This document shows positions 9,680 to 21,351 of a stretch of 64,000 bases of DNA, piece after piece. The stretch lies in assembly GCA_025667525.1 (NCBI GenBank), contig CM046875.1:529815079-529879078 (forward strand). Reading direction: 5' to 3'. Position 1 is the first letter of the stretch; each line of letters begins with the position of its first letter. The notes below the pieces were generated by a model. That model was not told the DNA's origin. It was given only the letters and a program-made list of their open reading frames with translations, and did not search any database. Source of the stretch: Glebionis coronaria. Its lineage: Eukaryota > Streptophyta > Magnoliopsida > Asterales > Asteraceae. Both the position numbers and the translations under genes were made by a program.

Positions 9680-12600
9680 TGATGAGACTACTTTTATACA
9701 TTGTCTCATCGTCCAAAACGGGCTTTAAATGCATAAATATCATGTAAAATGCCTAATATATGCTTGTGTTTGTTACTTGTGTATTTTAGGTACGGATATT
9801 GAGAAAATGACAAAAGATCACAAGAAACATGCAAAAACGAACACGGGAAACGAAGCCGCACAAAGAACCAAGCCCTAATGAAGAATTTCCAAGAAAAACC
9901 CTTGAAGATATAAAGATTATGCAAGAAGGGTCCTCTAATATTGAATAATTGACACTTTAAACCCTTGTATAATCATAATTACAAGTTTGGTCCTTAAAGT
10001 TTGTCAAATTGCAAAAAGGACCCTCCACTTTGAAGAATTGGCAAGAATGGTCCCTCAACAATCAAGACTTGTCAATATTAGTCCTCCAAAAAGCCAATCA
10101 TACAAGTCAAGACCATAATCTATGAAGAAAAGGCCAAAACAACCCTTCAAGTATCAAGAATTGGCAAGAAATACCCCTGAAAATACTTTGGAAAAGTATT
10201 TGGGGCAAAAGTGTGAAAATGGAAGCTTGAATAACAAAGGAATCTGCATTTTGCTTATTTAAACCTCAAGTGACAAAGAAATAAGAAGTGAGGGATCAAA
10301 GTTGGCAGATAAACAAACATACCTAGACCAGTGAGGGGGTGACACGTGCCCCACTCACCCTATCCCACCAATCACCACTCCCCATTCTGCCATGTCACAC
10401 TCCACTTAACCCGGTCTTAACAAACTTAATTTATTAAGTTTAAAAAGGGCGGTTAACACAATTTTAAAACATAATCTGGATTAAACCAAGTACTATTCAC
10501 TCAAGAACACGAATTAGGTTTTCCTAATTGCGTTGTAATTAAACCTCCATCATCTCCAGATTAGTGATTAGGGTGGTCCTAATCATAACCCAACTTTGAA
10601 AACCCTTGCCACATCATCACCTTGGTCACATGATAAACCCTTGTACACGGTTTTGGGAGAAAAAGCCAAAACCTGCCAGCCATCCAACGTCCAAGATTGT
10701 AGCTTCAAACTTAAGATCCTTATGAGCCTTTGATCACTTCCACATGCTTGACACCTCAACAAACTGCCAAATTCAGTCACATGATCAAGCATAAAGCCAA
10801 AATCCTCAAGGGCAAAATGGGACTTCTACAGCTTTAGGGTTTACGTTTTTTATGTTCCTAGTTAGTCATTGTAGCCTATATAAAGGCATTAAGGCTTTAC
10901 ATTTCAGTTTTCTCTTGATTTTTCCTTGTTCACTTTTCTGTAAATCCTACTTTCAATTTATGAAATAGAGTTTGAATTTGTGAAGAAAAACCAAGTGCCA
11001 ATCTTTTATTCTTCTTGTTTATGTTATATGTTTGCTAAACTTGAATCTCAAAACGTGTTTTCAAACCTTGTACAAGAAATTATACAAGAGTTCAAAATTT
11101 GATATTTTGCTAAGGCTTGGTTTAAACCTTGGAATTCTTGGGCTATAAGTGGATCATAGCACCCTGATAAAGAGTTATCAAGGTGTTGTGAGGCTTATAA
11201 CTTGGGGATAATCAAGTGTGGGAACAAGGTTGCATTAATCAAATTTATTTTCCATTTTGTCACCTTTCTGTTTTTGATTTTATTGTTCGAACCTTGTCTA
11301 ATCTTAACAGCTTGTTTGTGGAATCTTGTGCCTTGTTTTGCTAGGCACATCAGCTCAAAAATTCGTGAGTGTGGATTTACATTCATTAGGTTTGAGTTCT
11401 TGAACCCAAAAATCTGAAAAATACTTGATTTTTATGATTGAGTTCTGCTTGTGTTCTTGTTGTTTTTGTGGCTTAATCTTGCTTCATACTGCATAATATA
11501 TCTGTTATTGTGTTTGACTGGGCTTGGGTAACATTGAATCACACTTATACTTGTTTAAATCTTGATTTGAAAAAGATAAGGGGTGTTTGGGTTAACCTGT
11601 TTAATATCATAACTTGTTATTGTGTTATTGGAAGTTGTTTGTTTGAGTTTGTATCTGCTTATCACTTGGTTGTGTGCTAAAACCTGCAAGTTTTCGGACT
11701 TAAAACATCAAATTAAAGATTGTGCTATATCTCACTTGATTTTGCCTATTTTGAGCTAAGATTTTGGAAACACCTAGAGTGAATGCATGTTTAGGGCTAA
11801 AAAGTGTTAAATCATAGTTTGTGTAACCTGTTAACAAGATTTAAGTGTTTGAATCTGGCCTTATGGTCAAGTATATCAGCAAGTGTTCATAACTGCATGT
11901 TCTTTGTTAATCAGTAACTTTTTTGTGCTTGAATCTTGATCTAGACTTTGAATCAGTGCATGAAACTTGATTAGATTTCTTCATTTGAATTAATTATAGC
12001 TTGTGTATGCATTTGGTGAAGTTTGGCTGGCTGATTTTTGCTAAAAGTGCTTATTGAGTGTTAACTGCTTATTGTTCATATCTGGGCTAGGTCTGTGGAT
12101 GTTTTGATTAAACTGTATTAATTGGCTGATTGGAATTGTGTTTTTGTTATTGATATTGACTCTTTATGATTAACTGATCATTTGTGTGCCTTTGCTTAAC
12201 TTGAATCCACAAAAAAATCACTAAAGACAAAAAGTCAATTTGGTCAAGCAGGGGGAAAAGTTCCCAAACTAGCCCCTGCTAGTGTAAAACATCTAACAGC
12301 TTATTCATAAGCCATTTTGGCTTATCCAGGCTTGCAATAACTTATTTTTTGTGATAGATCTTCCTCATTTGACCCATTTATTTGATCTGGAGCTTATTAG
12401 ACCTTGACTTTGACTTTTTACTAGAAAACTCATTAAGTTGACTTTAACATAAGTGCTTATCTGCTTATTCTGGCTTATTTCTTGTGCTTATTAGAAAAAT
12501 TTTTGATTATTTTGCTTAATTAAGTCATTTAAAAGCTTTTGAAAGTTGAATCAGCACTTGAGGTGGTCTAGAACTCAAAAACGACTATTTTGTCGTTTTG

Positions 12601-13729
12601 TGAAGAGAGTCTTCACTTATTTCAGGCTTATTTCTTGTGCTTTTTCAAGTTTTCTTTTTACAGATCTCTTAAGTAACTCAAAAGAAGCTTGTGTGTCAAA
12701 TTTTAGCTTATGGCATCAGCTTATAGCTTAATGGGCCAAAAAGCCCATTAAGAATAAGCTGCTTTAAAATAAGCTAGCTTAAACACATTTTCAGCTTTTA
12801 GGCCTTCAAAGTTTTATTCTTAAAATCAAATTTTAAGTCAGATAGGAGATTTTGGGCTTATTTGGACAACATTTTTCTTATTGGGCCTATTTCAAGCCCA
12901 TTAAGGGATTGTTTGGACTTTTAGCCCATTTCAAGGCCCAATAGGGGTATTTTTGTAATTTAAACTTCATTCCTGTGTTATTTAGGTTAAAATAAGTAGG
13001 TTTGCAACTTTTTAGAATTTTTTTATAAATTTTGGATTTTTAATATTATTTTATTATTAAAAATAAAAATTTTGATCTTTCAAGTTTTTTCATTTTTCTT
13101 AGTTTAAACACATTAAGTTAGGGTTTTTACAATTTTTAGAATATTTTTTTTGTCATTAGATTAATTTCTAGAATTATTTTAAGTTTTAATAGTTTTAATT
13201 GTTTTTAAAAAGTTTTAATTAATTTTAAAATTGTCAAAAATACTTATAATTTTAGTTAAGTCATTTTAGAGGTTTACAAGTAAAAAAATCTCATTTTGGG
13301 CTTTTTGTTAATTAAATTGATTTTTTGGGCTTTAATTAGCATTAAAAATTATTATTTAATTATAAAAGGTTTGAGTGAATTTTAATTTTTTGTAAACTCT
13401 AATTATATTTTTTAGGATTTATTTCAATTTTCTAGGAATTTTTAGGGGAAATTTTTAATTTTGTCACTTTTTACGGTTTTACGTGCACGACTATTCATCT
13501 TAGTTTAATTCATAATCGTAACCGTCATTCTCTTCTAATCTCTTTTCTTCTTTTCATTTCTCATCAATATAATCATAAACCATTAATCATTTCTTAACAT
13601 AATACACTTGTCTCCTTAAGAAACGAACTTGAACTTAATTGGTCATTAGTGCTTGGTTTTCCTAAACCGACACTTAATACTTGCCCTATTTGCCTCCTTT
13701 TCCTAAAGGTGTGTAAAACCACTACATCA
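9680..13729 (+). mobile_element. Solo LTR of an Athila-like family (4050 bp)
   Basis: Starts TGATGAGAC and ends ACTACATCA. It is flanked by a perfect 5-bp duplication ATGAG (9675-9679 and 13730-13734), and no internal region or second LTR is present. It is related to but clearly diverged from the element B LTR. It shares the first ~190 bp best, including the terminal hairpin (9681-9710) and TTTTAGGTACGGATAT (9784-9799), and has a TATA box at 10877-10886. It arose by LTR-LTR recombination of a full element that had inserted in the ORF of B. ORFs inside it are not supported. Confidence 0.9.
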
Positions 13730-14133
13730 ATGAGCCTTCTATTTTGACTTGTGATGCCTCCATTCTCGAGGGGTTCACCGATGGACCGCCTCTCGATGAG
13801 AATGAGGATTTCAATGAGGCCTTTGCCTTTGAACCGGGAGGAGACTTTGAGACCCCCATTTTTATTGACTCTCTTTCAAATTTGCCTTCGTCTCAAAGTA
13901 ATCCTACCCAGCCTCTCGGTTCTCATGACTACACGTACTTCGAGTACCTTGTAAGGACTTTTCTTCCTTACAAAACGTATCCTCCGGCTTTGCCTTTATC
14001 ATTTTCCATCAAATGTGAGGATACGATCTTTGACCCTGGTATAAAGGCTTTGCCTTTATCATCGGTTTCTTTGGGCCTTGTTTATCATGTAAGCCCCACT
14101 AAAAATGACCAAACCACGATTATCCCTAAATGA
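13730..14133 (+). pseudogene. Element B acidic zinc-knuckle ORF, 3' part
   Basis: If the solo LTR and one ATGAG copy are removed, the frame ending THLDE at 9679 continues with PSILTCDASILEGFTDGPP and stays open to a stop at 14133. It contains EDTIFDPGIKAL, matched by EDTIFYPGI near the end of the ORF in element A. No known domain. The C-terminal half is Phe/Pro/Leu-rich. Confidence 0.75.
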
Positions 14134-14839
14134 TCACATTTATGGGGATTCGAGTCGAGCTTTTGACTTGGTTATCAAAAAGAAGATGCCTCGTGGGGGA
14201 TTCTCATGCTTATCCTTGTAAATATTTTTGCTTTCTAATAGTGTAACGGGGGGACTTGTGCTCTTCCAAACTTTGTTCCGTGGTTGTTTGTGATTGTAAT
14301 TTATTAGGTTCATCTTCATCATTGAAGCCTCTCGTGTTCGTTTTACGTATCACTCGAGCTTCGATAGTTTCCTTTGGAGATTCTGATATCCGATGATATC
14401 CTTTTATGTTCTAACGTTTATCTTATTAGCATAATTCATAAACGGCTTTTAGGTTATTCGTTTTACCTTTTCGATGCTCGAGATAACATTCGACTTCATC
14501 CTTCACCCCTAGACCCAAAACATTGAGGACAATGTTTAGTTTTAGTATTGGGGGAAGGGAGGGGGGGGGGGGGGTGAGTAGATACTTCACCTTGCTCACG
14601 TCAACACGCAATCCAGTTTTCATCTTTTTGTTATCGTTTTATGCAAAATAAGGCTAAAAATGGCCAAATTTTAAATTTTTTCTTGTTTTTCATAAGTGTT
14701 TAAGACACGAATGTATGTTTTCTGATGGTGAGAATAAGAGTAATTATTGACTCGACTGTGCGTGTTGAGCACTTAGCTTCGATTCCTTAACTTTTTTAGG
14801 CTAAGTCTCTTAAATGAGGACGAGAAATAATAGAGTTAT
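14134..14839 (+). other. Element B 3' internal non-coding region, first part
   Basis: No convincing ORF. It holds the palindromic motif AACATTGAGGACAATGTT (14519-14536), followed within 25 nt by a purine tract of about 25 nt ending in a long G run (to 14574). Element A has the same pairing of motif and G-rich tract at 27987-27950. It is split from its continuation (20242-21351) by element D. Confidence 0.6.
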
Positions 14840-15360
14840 TGATGTAGAGTAGAAAACAAAGTAACAAAGCTAAGTAATTGGATCTGTTGATTCAACAAGA
14901 ATTCCAGAAACAATTATGCTAATAGTCATTGATTCTGAAGAATGCCCGAAAATTAGGGTAAAACACGGCAACACAACGGCCAGTGGTTTAACTTTTATTA
15001 AACTGATAACTGTCTTGCTAGGGTTACAGCAGATTCATTAAATAATGACTGGAAATAAAGAAAACCCCTAAAAATCCAACGGGCTGGACCGTAGCCCAAA
15101 GACAAAGTCCAACTGAAAGTGAAAAAAACATAAATATGTAAAAAACTAATAGTAAAAATGCTTTTCGGGCCTTGGAAAATCCGCAAACAGCTAAAATATG
15201 GTTACAGCATCGTCCGCCTCCTTTTTACGCACGTTTTCACAGGTTGAAAACAGACTTAGGATGCAAAAGTTATGCCCGTTTTACTAAACCCTTCTTCGTC
15301 ACGCGATCTCGGGCCTCTAGAAACAAGTCAGCCCGTTCTTCAATGCTTGGGCCTCCATCA
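14840..15360 (-). repeat. Element D 3' LTR (521 bp)
   Basis: Pairs with 19710-20236. Ends TGATGTAG ... CCATCA. About 11 differences in the first 150 bp by hand count. Confidence 0.9.
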
Positions 15361-15763
15361 TTCCCCCTGGATAGGAAAAATTCGCCCTCAAATTCTCAGC
15401 TATATCATCATCTAAAGAATCACCATGATAAGGCAACAAGTGCTTCACATTAAAAACATCAGAACAACAAATATGGTATGGCAACTTCAAATGATAAGCA
15501 TTTGAGTTCAACTTATCTACAATTTCCACTGGACTAATCTTCTTAGCAGACAACTTATTATATTCACCAACTAGAAAACGATCATTAGTCAAAACAGCCC
15601 ACACAAAGTCTCCTACTTCAAAGTCAACATGTCTCCTCTTTTGATCTGCATCCTGCTTGTACTTCGACTTAGCGCGAACCAAGTTGTCACGAACAGATTT
15701 ATGAACATCATGCAACCCCTTAACAAAATCCTGCACTTTCTTCAGAACAGACCTAGAAACCTA
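15317..15763 (-). pseudogene. Element D integrase C-terminal region
   Basis: In the same frame as the integrase core but after a TAG stop (15763-15761). It contains VGDFVWAVLTNDRF and YHLKLPYHI...SDVFNVKHLLPYH, which matches the conserved post-core region of Reina-type integrases. It ends with a stop at 15319-15317 inside the LTR. No chromodomain is recognisable. Confidence 0.8.
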
Positions 15764-16435
15764 AGGAGTCATAAGATTAAGAGGACCACGTGGCTGAGCA
15801 GAATAAACCATCTGGAACGGACTAAACCCAGTGCTCCGATTAACAACATGATTATGAGCAAAATCAGCTTGATACAACTTCTGATCCCATGCCTTCACAT
15901 GATCACCCACCAAACACCATAACAGGTTACCAAGGGACCTGTTAACAACTTCAGTTTGCCCATCAGTTTGAGGATGATAAGCACTACTAAAATTGAGTTG
16001 AGTATTCACCATCTTCCACAAACTACGCCAAAAATGACTAAAAAACCTGGTGTCCCGATCAGAAACAATGGAGGAAGGTAAACCATGTAAATGGTACACA
16101 TCCCTAAAGAAAAGTTGGGCTACATTAACTGCATATGTTGTCTTCTTGCAAGGAATAAAATGAACCATCTTAGAAAAACGATCAACAACAACAAATATTG
16201 AATCATTACCCCTTTGAGTACGAGGTAGCCCCAACACAAAATCCATGCTAATATCAACCCAAGACTGCAAAGGAACTGGCAAAGTCATATAAAGTCCTGC
16301 ATTAGTAGCCATCCCCTTTGATACTTGACAAACATGACACCTCTTGATGTAACGATCCACTTCCTTCCTCATAGTTGGCCAAAAATAAGAAGCTTGAACC
16401 AATTGTAAAGTGCGATCACGAACAACATGTCCTTA
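15761..16435 (-). pseudogene. Element D integrase core
   Basis: Starts after a TAA that interrupts the His-rich end of the zinc-binding domain (ELHG, stop, GHVV). It has the CHVC pair of the HHCC motif, then the catalytic triad: Asp in WVDISMDFV, Asp in IVSDRDTRF and Glu in DGQTEVVNR. All three acidic residues are intact. Same frame as RT and RNase H; broken only by stop codons. Confidence 0.88.
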
Positions 16436-17020
16436 ACCATGCAACTCCTTAATAATTTGCAAGCGAAGACTTGAATCAGGAATACAAAGTTGATTCCCTT
16501 TAAACAGGAACCCGTCATGCATAACAAAATCTGTTTTCTCTCCGGATTGCAAATTTTGTAAAACAACTGAAAAGTATGGATCCATAGTCACCATGTCACA
16601 AATGACATCAAGTCCTGGAACATCAACCTGCATGGTTACAAGTAAACTACTCCTCCTGCTTAAGGCATCAACAGCACCACTGGAAGCACCAGTTTTGTGT
16701 TTCACCACAAAAGTAAATTTCTCAAGAAAAGCCAACCAACGCCCATGCTTATGTGAAACCTTATCTTGAGTACGAATATGCCTTAAGGAATCATGGTCAG
16801 TGAACAAAACAAACTCCTTATGAAACAAATAATGGCGCCAATGCTTCACAGCTTGAACCACTGCATAAAACTCCAAGTCATAAGTAGAGTACCTTGACTT
16901 CGGCCCTGTCAATTCCTCGCTAAAATAGGCAACAGTCCGCCCACCCTGACTAAGAACTCCACCAATTGCAACCTTAGAAGGATCAGTATGACGCTCAAAA
17001 ACTTTAGAAAACTCAGGCAA
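16433..17020 (-). pseudogene. Element D RNase H domain
   Basis: DPSKVAIGGVLSQGG, YDLEFYAVVQAVKHW and LFTDHDSLRHI carry the Asp, Glu and Asp expected of the gypsy RNase H site. KHKTGASSGAVDALSRR marks its end; the family usually has Asn-x-x-Ala-Asp-Ala-Leu-Ser. It follows RT in frame after a TAG at 17062-17060. Confidence 0.88.
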
Positions 17021-17059
17021 TACCAGGATTAGCGATGTAGTAAGCTTTTCCTTGACAAC

Positions 17060-18061
17060 CTAAAAAGCCATCTTTGCTTCCTCCGTCCACACAAATGACT
17101 TCCCCTTCATATAGTCTGTCAAAGGGGCCATAATGGAACTGAAATTAGGGATAAACCTCCTATAGAAAGAAGCAAGACCATGGAAACTCCAAACTTCAGT
17201 AATGGTAGTTGGAGTTGGCCACTCTTGAACAATTGCTACCTTAGACTCATCCACCTGTATGCCATCACCAGAAACAACATACCCTAAAAACAAAACTTTA
17301 AGGGTCATGAACACACACTTCTTCGTGGCTGCGTAAAAATTATCCTTCCGAAGAAAGGTCAAGACCTGCCTCACATGATTGACATGCTCATTATAAGAAG
17401 CACTATAAATAAGAATGTCATCAAAATAAACAACCACAAACTTACCAATAAAAGGCCTGAGCAGTTGATTCATCACACACATAAATGTGCTTGGTGCGTT
17501 TGATAAACCAAAAGGCATGACCAACCACTCATACAACCCTTCACGGGTCTTGAAAGTGGTCTTCCACTCATCACCAGGTCTAAGACGAATCTGGTAATAC
17601 CCACTCTTCAAATACAGCTTCGTGAAAATGGTAGCACCACTAATCTGGTCAAGCAAATCATCAAGGCGAGGAATAGGAAACCTGTACCTTACAGTAATCT
17701 TGTTGATGGCTCGACTATCAACACACGTACACCATGTACCATCCTTCTTTAGAGTCAATAGGGCAGGAACAGCACACGAGATCATACTCTCACGAACATG
17801 ACCCTTGGAAAGCAGCTCCTCAACCTGCCTACGCAACTCCTCATGTTCTCCCGGGCTCATCCTATAATGTGGCCTGTTAGGCAACTGTGACCCAGGCTCT
17901 AGATCAATATGATGTTTTATGTCACGTAATAGTGGCAAACCATCAGGTAATTCATCAGGGAAAACATCAGAGAATTCCTCAAGTAAAGGAATCATGGCTT
18001 CAAGAACTTCACCGTCTTCAGAAACCTCCTTCCCTATTAATACAAAAACATCACCTCCCAC
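17060..18061 (-). pseudogene. Element D reverse transcriptase
   Basis: Gypsy RT motifs in order: [81 protein letters not shown]. The second and third catalytic Asp (YFDD) are present. The first, normally in KLDL, is Tyr here (KLYL), which should abolish activity. An upstream segment (about 18260-18062) has two in-frame TAG codons. It lies in a different frame from the protease. Confidence 0.9.
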
Positions 18062-18261
18062 CTCCAGCTCGTCTTTGAACTACGAAAGAGTTAGTAAAGT
18101 ACCAGTGGGTTTATTAACTACTTCCTTGGGTTTATTTGGCATCAAAGTAATCTTCACACCCCCAAACTAGAAACTATAAGTATTAGTTCTCCCATGGTGA
18201 GTTACATCACGATCATACTCCCAGGGTCTACCCAACAACAAGTGACAAGCATCCATAGGTA

Positions 18262-18857
18262 TCACATCACACCAAGATTATGCTTATAAGTTGTTCCTAT
18301 AGAAAACGGAACTTGGACATGCTTGGAAACTATTATCTCGCCACCCTTTTTATGTCGTTGTAACTTATAAGGTTTAGGACGATCTTCAGTTTTCAACCCT
18401 AATTTCTGGACTGCTTCTTCAGCTATCAAATTATCACAACTACCTGAATCGCATACAAAAGTGCAAACCTTACCCATAATGGTACAAGTTGACTGAAAGA
18501 TGTTGTGTTTGAGCCAATCATCACCATCAGCTTTAGGTGTTAAGCAGGAGCGCCTTACCACCAAATTCACCCCCACATCTCCAACCATATACTCCTCCCC
18601 ATACTCAGGTTCTGCATCATAAACTACGTCTCCCACGTAGTCATCATAAGCCACATCATCATCTTCCTTAGGTTCAATAAATAACTGCCTCTTCCCAGCC
18701 TCCTTACACTCCGACTGTCGGTGACCAAGTTCACCATAGTTAAAGCACTTGAACCCACCACTGGCGGCCGCTTTAGGAACTGGTCCAATATTCTCACCAA
18801 CTGCTTTAGCCTGACTTGGGGTAAAACGAGATGCCGCATTACCCGAACCAGAAGCAC
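18262..18857 (-). pseudogene. Element D gag zinc knuckle and protease
   Basis: One frame covers FKCFNYGELGHRQSEC (near 18756-18709) and then an aspartic protease with VCDSGSCDNLI. The knuckle has Tyr where the second Cys of C-X2-C is expected, so metal binding is probably lost. The protease Asp-Ser-Gly is intact. The frame ends near 18262, and the coding trace then shifts frame toward RT. Confidence 0.78.
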
Positions 18858-19394
18858 CCGTTATTTAGGAGAAGAAGAACTCCTCACTCGTCGGTTCTGC
18901 TTCTCAAAAGTCAGTGCACGTTGATATGCTTCAGAAAGTGTCATCGGATCAAACATGTTAACAGAGTCCATGATCTGGACTCTTAAACCACCAATGTATC
19001 GAGAGACAAGCTGATCTTTTGTCTCTTGAACATCATTCCTTGCAATTAGTTGGTAAAATTCGGTCGTATAATCTTCAACAGACTTGGCCCCCTGTTTCAG
19101 ATTCTGTAACCGTTGTTACATCATTCACTGGTAGTTATGAGGAATAAAATTATCCCTCATGACCTTCTTCATCTTCTGCCAACTCGTGATCTTTGACATC
19201 CCAAATCTGTTCCTCGTTAGTTTCAATTGTTGCCACCACGGGGATGCCCGACCACGTAACTTGGTAGCGATCAACGAAACCCTTTTGTTTTCTAGAACTT
19301 CTTTGAATTCAAATACTTCTTCAACAACAAGCCAATCAATAAACTCATCAGGCTTTAAAGTGTCCCCATTAAACTCCAGAATATTAACCCTCAT
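18858..19394 (-). pseudogene. Element D gag capsid region
   Basis: EFNGDTLKPDEFIDWL, then RGRASPWWQQL and MRDNFIPHNY, match the gypsy gag (capsid) pattern. The open stretch 19394-19125 ends in a stop after PHNYQ. Remnants continue to about 18860 in altered frame. The start near 19394 follows the 5' LTR by about 300 nt. Confidence 0.75.
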
Positions 19395-19709
19395 TCCAGT
19401 CTCCCAACGCTATCATTATTCCCACTTCGATCTCTCATCCGTCGCCCTACTGATTGTTCATCATCAGACAAACCATCACCAAGCGGATTTTCTTCCAGAT
19501 CTGAATCTTCGTCCTTATGATGGCAATTACGAGGCCTCCTATTGCTCATCAAGTGTTCATCTGATTGGTCAAATGATAAACCATTTGATCGAATCACTCC
19601 TACATTCTGTCCGTCATACGCTGCTCAAATCCCTGTTCATTCACATCGTGAATAGGCCTAGTTCTCCTTGGAGGCATCTTGATCAAGAACTTTGGCTCTT
19701 GATACCAAC

Positions 19710-20236
19710 TGATGTAGACTAAAAAACAAAGTAACAAAGATAAGTAATTGGATCTGTTGATTCAACAAGAATTCTAGAAACAATTCTCCTAATAATCGTT
19801 GATTCTGAAGAATGCCCGAAAATTAGGGTAAAACACGACAACAAAATGGCCAGTGGTTTAACTTTTATTAAACTGATAATTGTCTTGCTAGGGTTACAGC
19901 AGATTCATTAAATAATGACGGCAAACAAAGAAAAACCCTAAAAACCCAATGGACTGGACCGTATCCCAAAGACAAAGTCCAACTGAAAGTGAAAAAACAT
20001 AAATATATAAAAAACTGATAGTAAAAAGGCTTTTCGGGCCTTGTAAAATCCGCAACCAGCTAAAAGATGGTTACAGCGTCGTCCACCTCCTTTTTACGCA
20101 CGTTTTGACAGGTCACGGGCTGAAAACGGACCTAGGATGCAAAAGTTATGCCCGTTTTACTAAACCCTTCTTTGTCACGCGATCTCGAGCCTCCAGAAAC
20201 AAGTCAACCCGTTCTTCAATACTTGGGCCTCCATAA
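19710..20236 (-). repeat. Element D 5' LTR (527 bp)
   Basis: Partner of 14840-15360. The outer end reads CCATAA instead of CCATCA, so one terminal base has mutated. TSD GTTAT follows. Confidence 0.9.
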
Positions 20237-20241
20237 GTTAT

Positions 20242-21351
20242 TTATATGTTACGTAATCTTTCACGATCTCATGTGTAGTAATTATTAGCTTATTCTCCCA
20301 CGCTTTTGTTTAAATAAAGGCAATAAGTAAGGTCATACGATTTAAAAGGTTACTTAGCTTCTTGCCCAAGATCGTTTAAAAGTTGCTCGTCTTCGAATAG
20401 AGTTCATAGCCAAGGCATAACTTATTGATGCGGGATGCGAAGATTGGAAAAGTTCCAAAAAGGCCCTAACAAGGCATGAGGAACTCTATTTTGTTGCTAA
20501 AGATCCAAGATGATGTGAAGTATCATTATTCTAAAATCAATATGAAGGATCGAGACACACGACGAAAAGCAATAGACTCCCCTAAATATCATGGAGAAGT
20601 CTATCCAAAAAGGGCCTAACAAGGTATGAGGATAAATATATCCAAGTCCGAAAAGGAGGCGAATCGTTGTATATCAAAATCCCAAATAAAGATTGAAGAA
20701 AAATGATGAAGTCGTGGTCCAAGTGAAGAAATTCCATATATGAAGAGAAGACCATTATTTCAAGAACGTCTTCCAAGATTTGAAGTTCAAAACACGTGCC
20801 AAATATCGGTCCGAGAAAGGTCTCAAATCGTGAAACGAGTTATGCCAAGATATGAACTTAAGGAGATTACGAGAAGCCGTTTTTAAAGATCGTGTCCTTC
20901 GGCTAACTATCGATTAAATCGTGCTACTTTATTTTCGGCCTTAATAAAATATCAAAATAAGTCAAAATGAATCCTCGTGATCATTAAGACAAAAATAAAA
21001 TATAAGAGATACCAATTAGGATAAGGGAGTCTAAGTACGTAATTAACACTCATGAGTAATGATTGTGTTGATAACTTATAATAACAATGATCTCGTTACA
21101 CGCTTGGCATGGAATTGAGTGAAAATCGAGGACGACGCACTTATCGCTTTGAGGCATTCACGTGTTCTTATTCTTTGACCCTAAAAGTCACTTTTTAGTG
21201 ATGAAAACAATACATTATGTCTAAAACACGTGTAGTAGTTTATTTAAGTTTACATTTTCAATAAATGTCATATAAAAATGTATTTTAGAAGTGCTAAAAT
21301 ACATAATTCTAGCATTGCGTGAGGACACGACAATGGTTTAGTATGGGGGAG
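20242..21351 (+). other. Element B 3' internal non-coding region, second part
   Basis: Continuation of 14839 after removal of D. No supported ORF. A direct repeat (CCAAAAAG...CCTAACAAGG then ATGAGGA) occurs near 20456-20481 and 20609-20634. It ends in the purine tract GTATGGGGGAG that primes plus-strand synthesis. Confidence 0.6.

Larger units (their letters stand above)
14840..20236 (-). mobile_element. Element D: Reina-like chromovirus (Ty3/gypsy), full-length but dead
   Basis: Minus-strand element with LTRs 14840-15360 (3') and 19710-20236 (5') and a perfect TSD GTTAT (14835-14839 and 20237-20241). The primer site TTGGTATCAAGAGCCA lies just inside the 5' LTR (19709-19694), methionine-tRNA type. 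The purine tract CCAGGGGGAA lies at 15370-15361. Order gag, protease, RT, RNase H, integrase is standard for gypsy. The compact size (5.4 kb), short LTRs and integrase sequence fit the Reina clade. Stops, frameshifts and catalytic changes make it inactive. Confidence 0.88.

Noticed and set aside
19159..19722. 187-aa plus-strand ORF
   Set aside because: Antisense of the gag of element D; it has no family resemblance and the sense strand explains the sequence.
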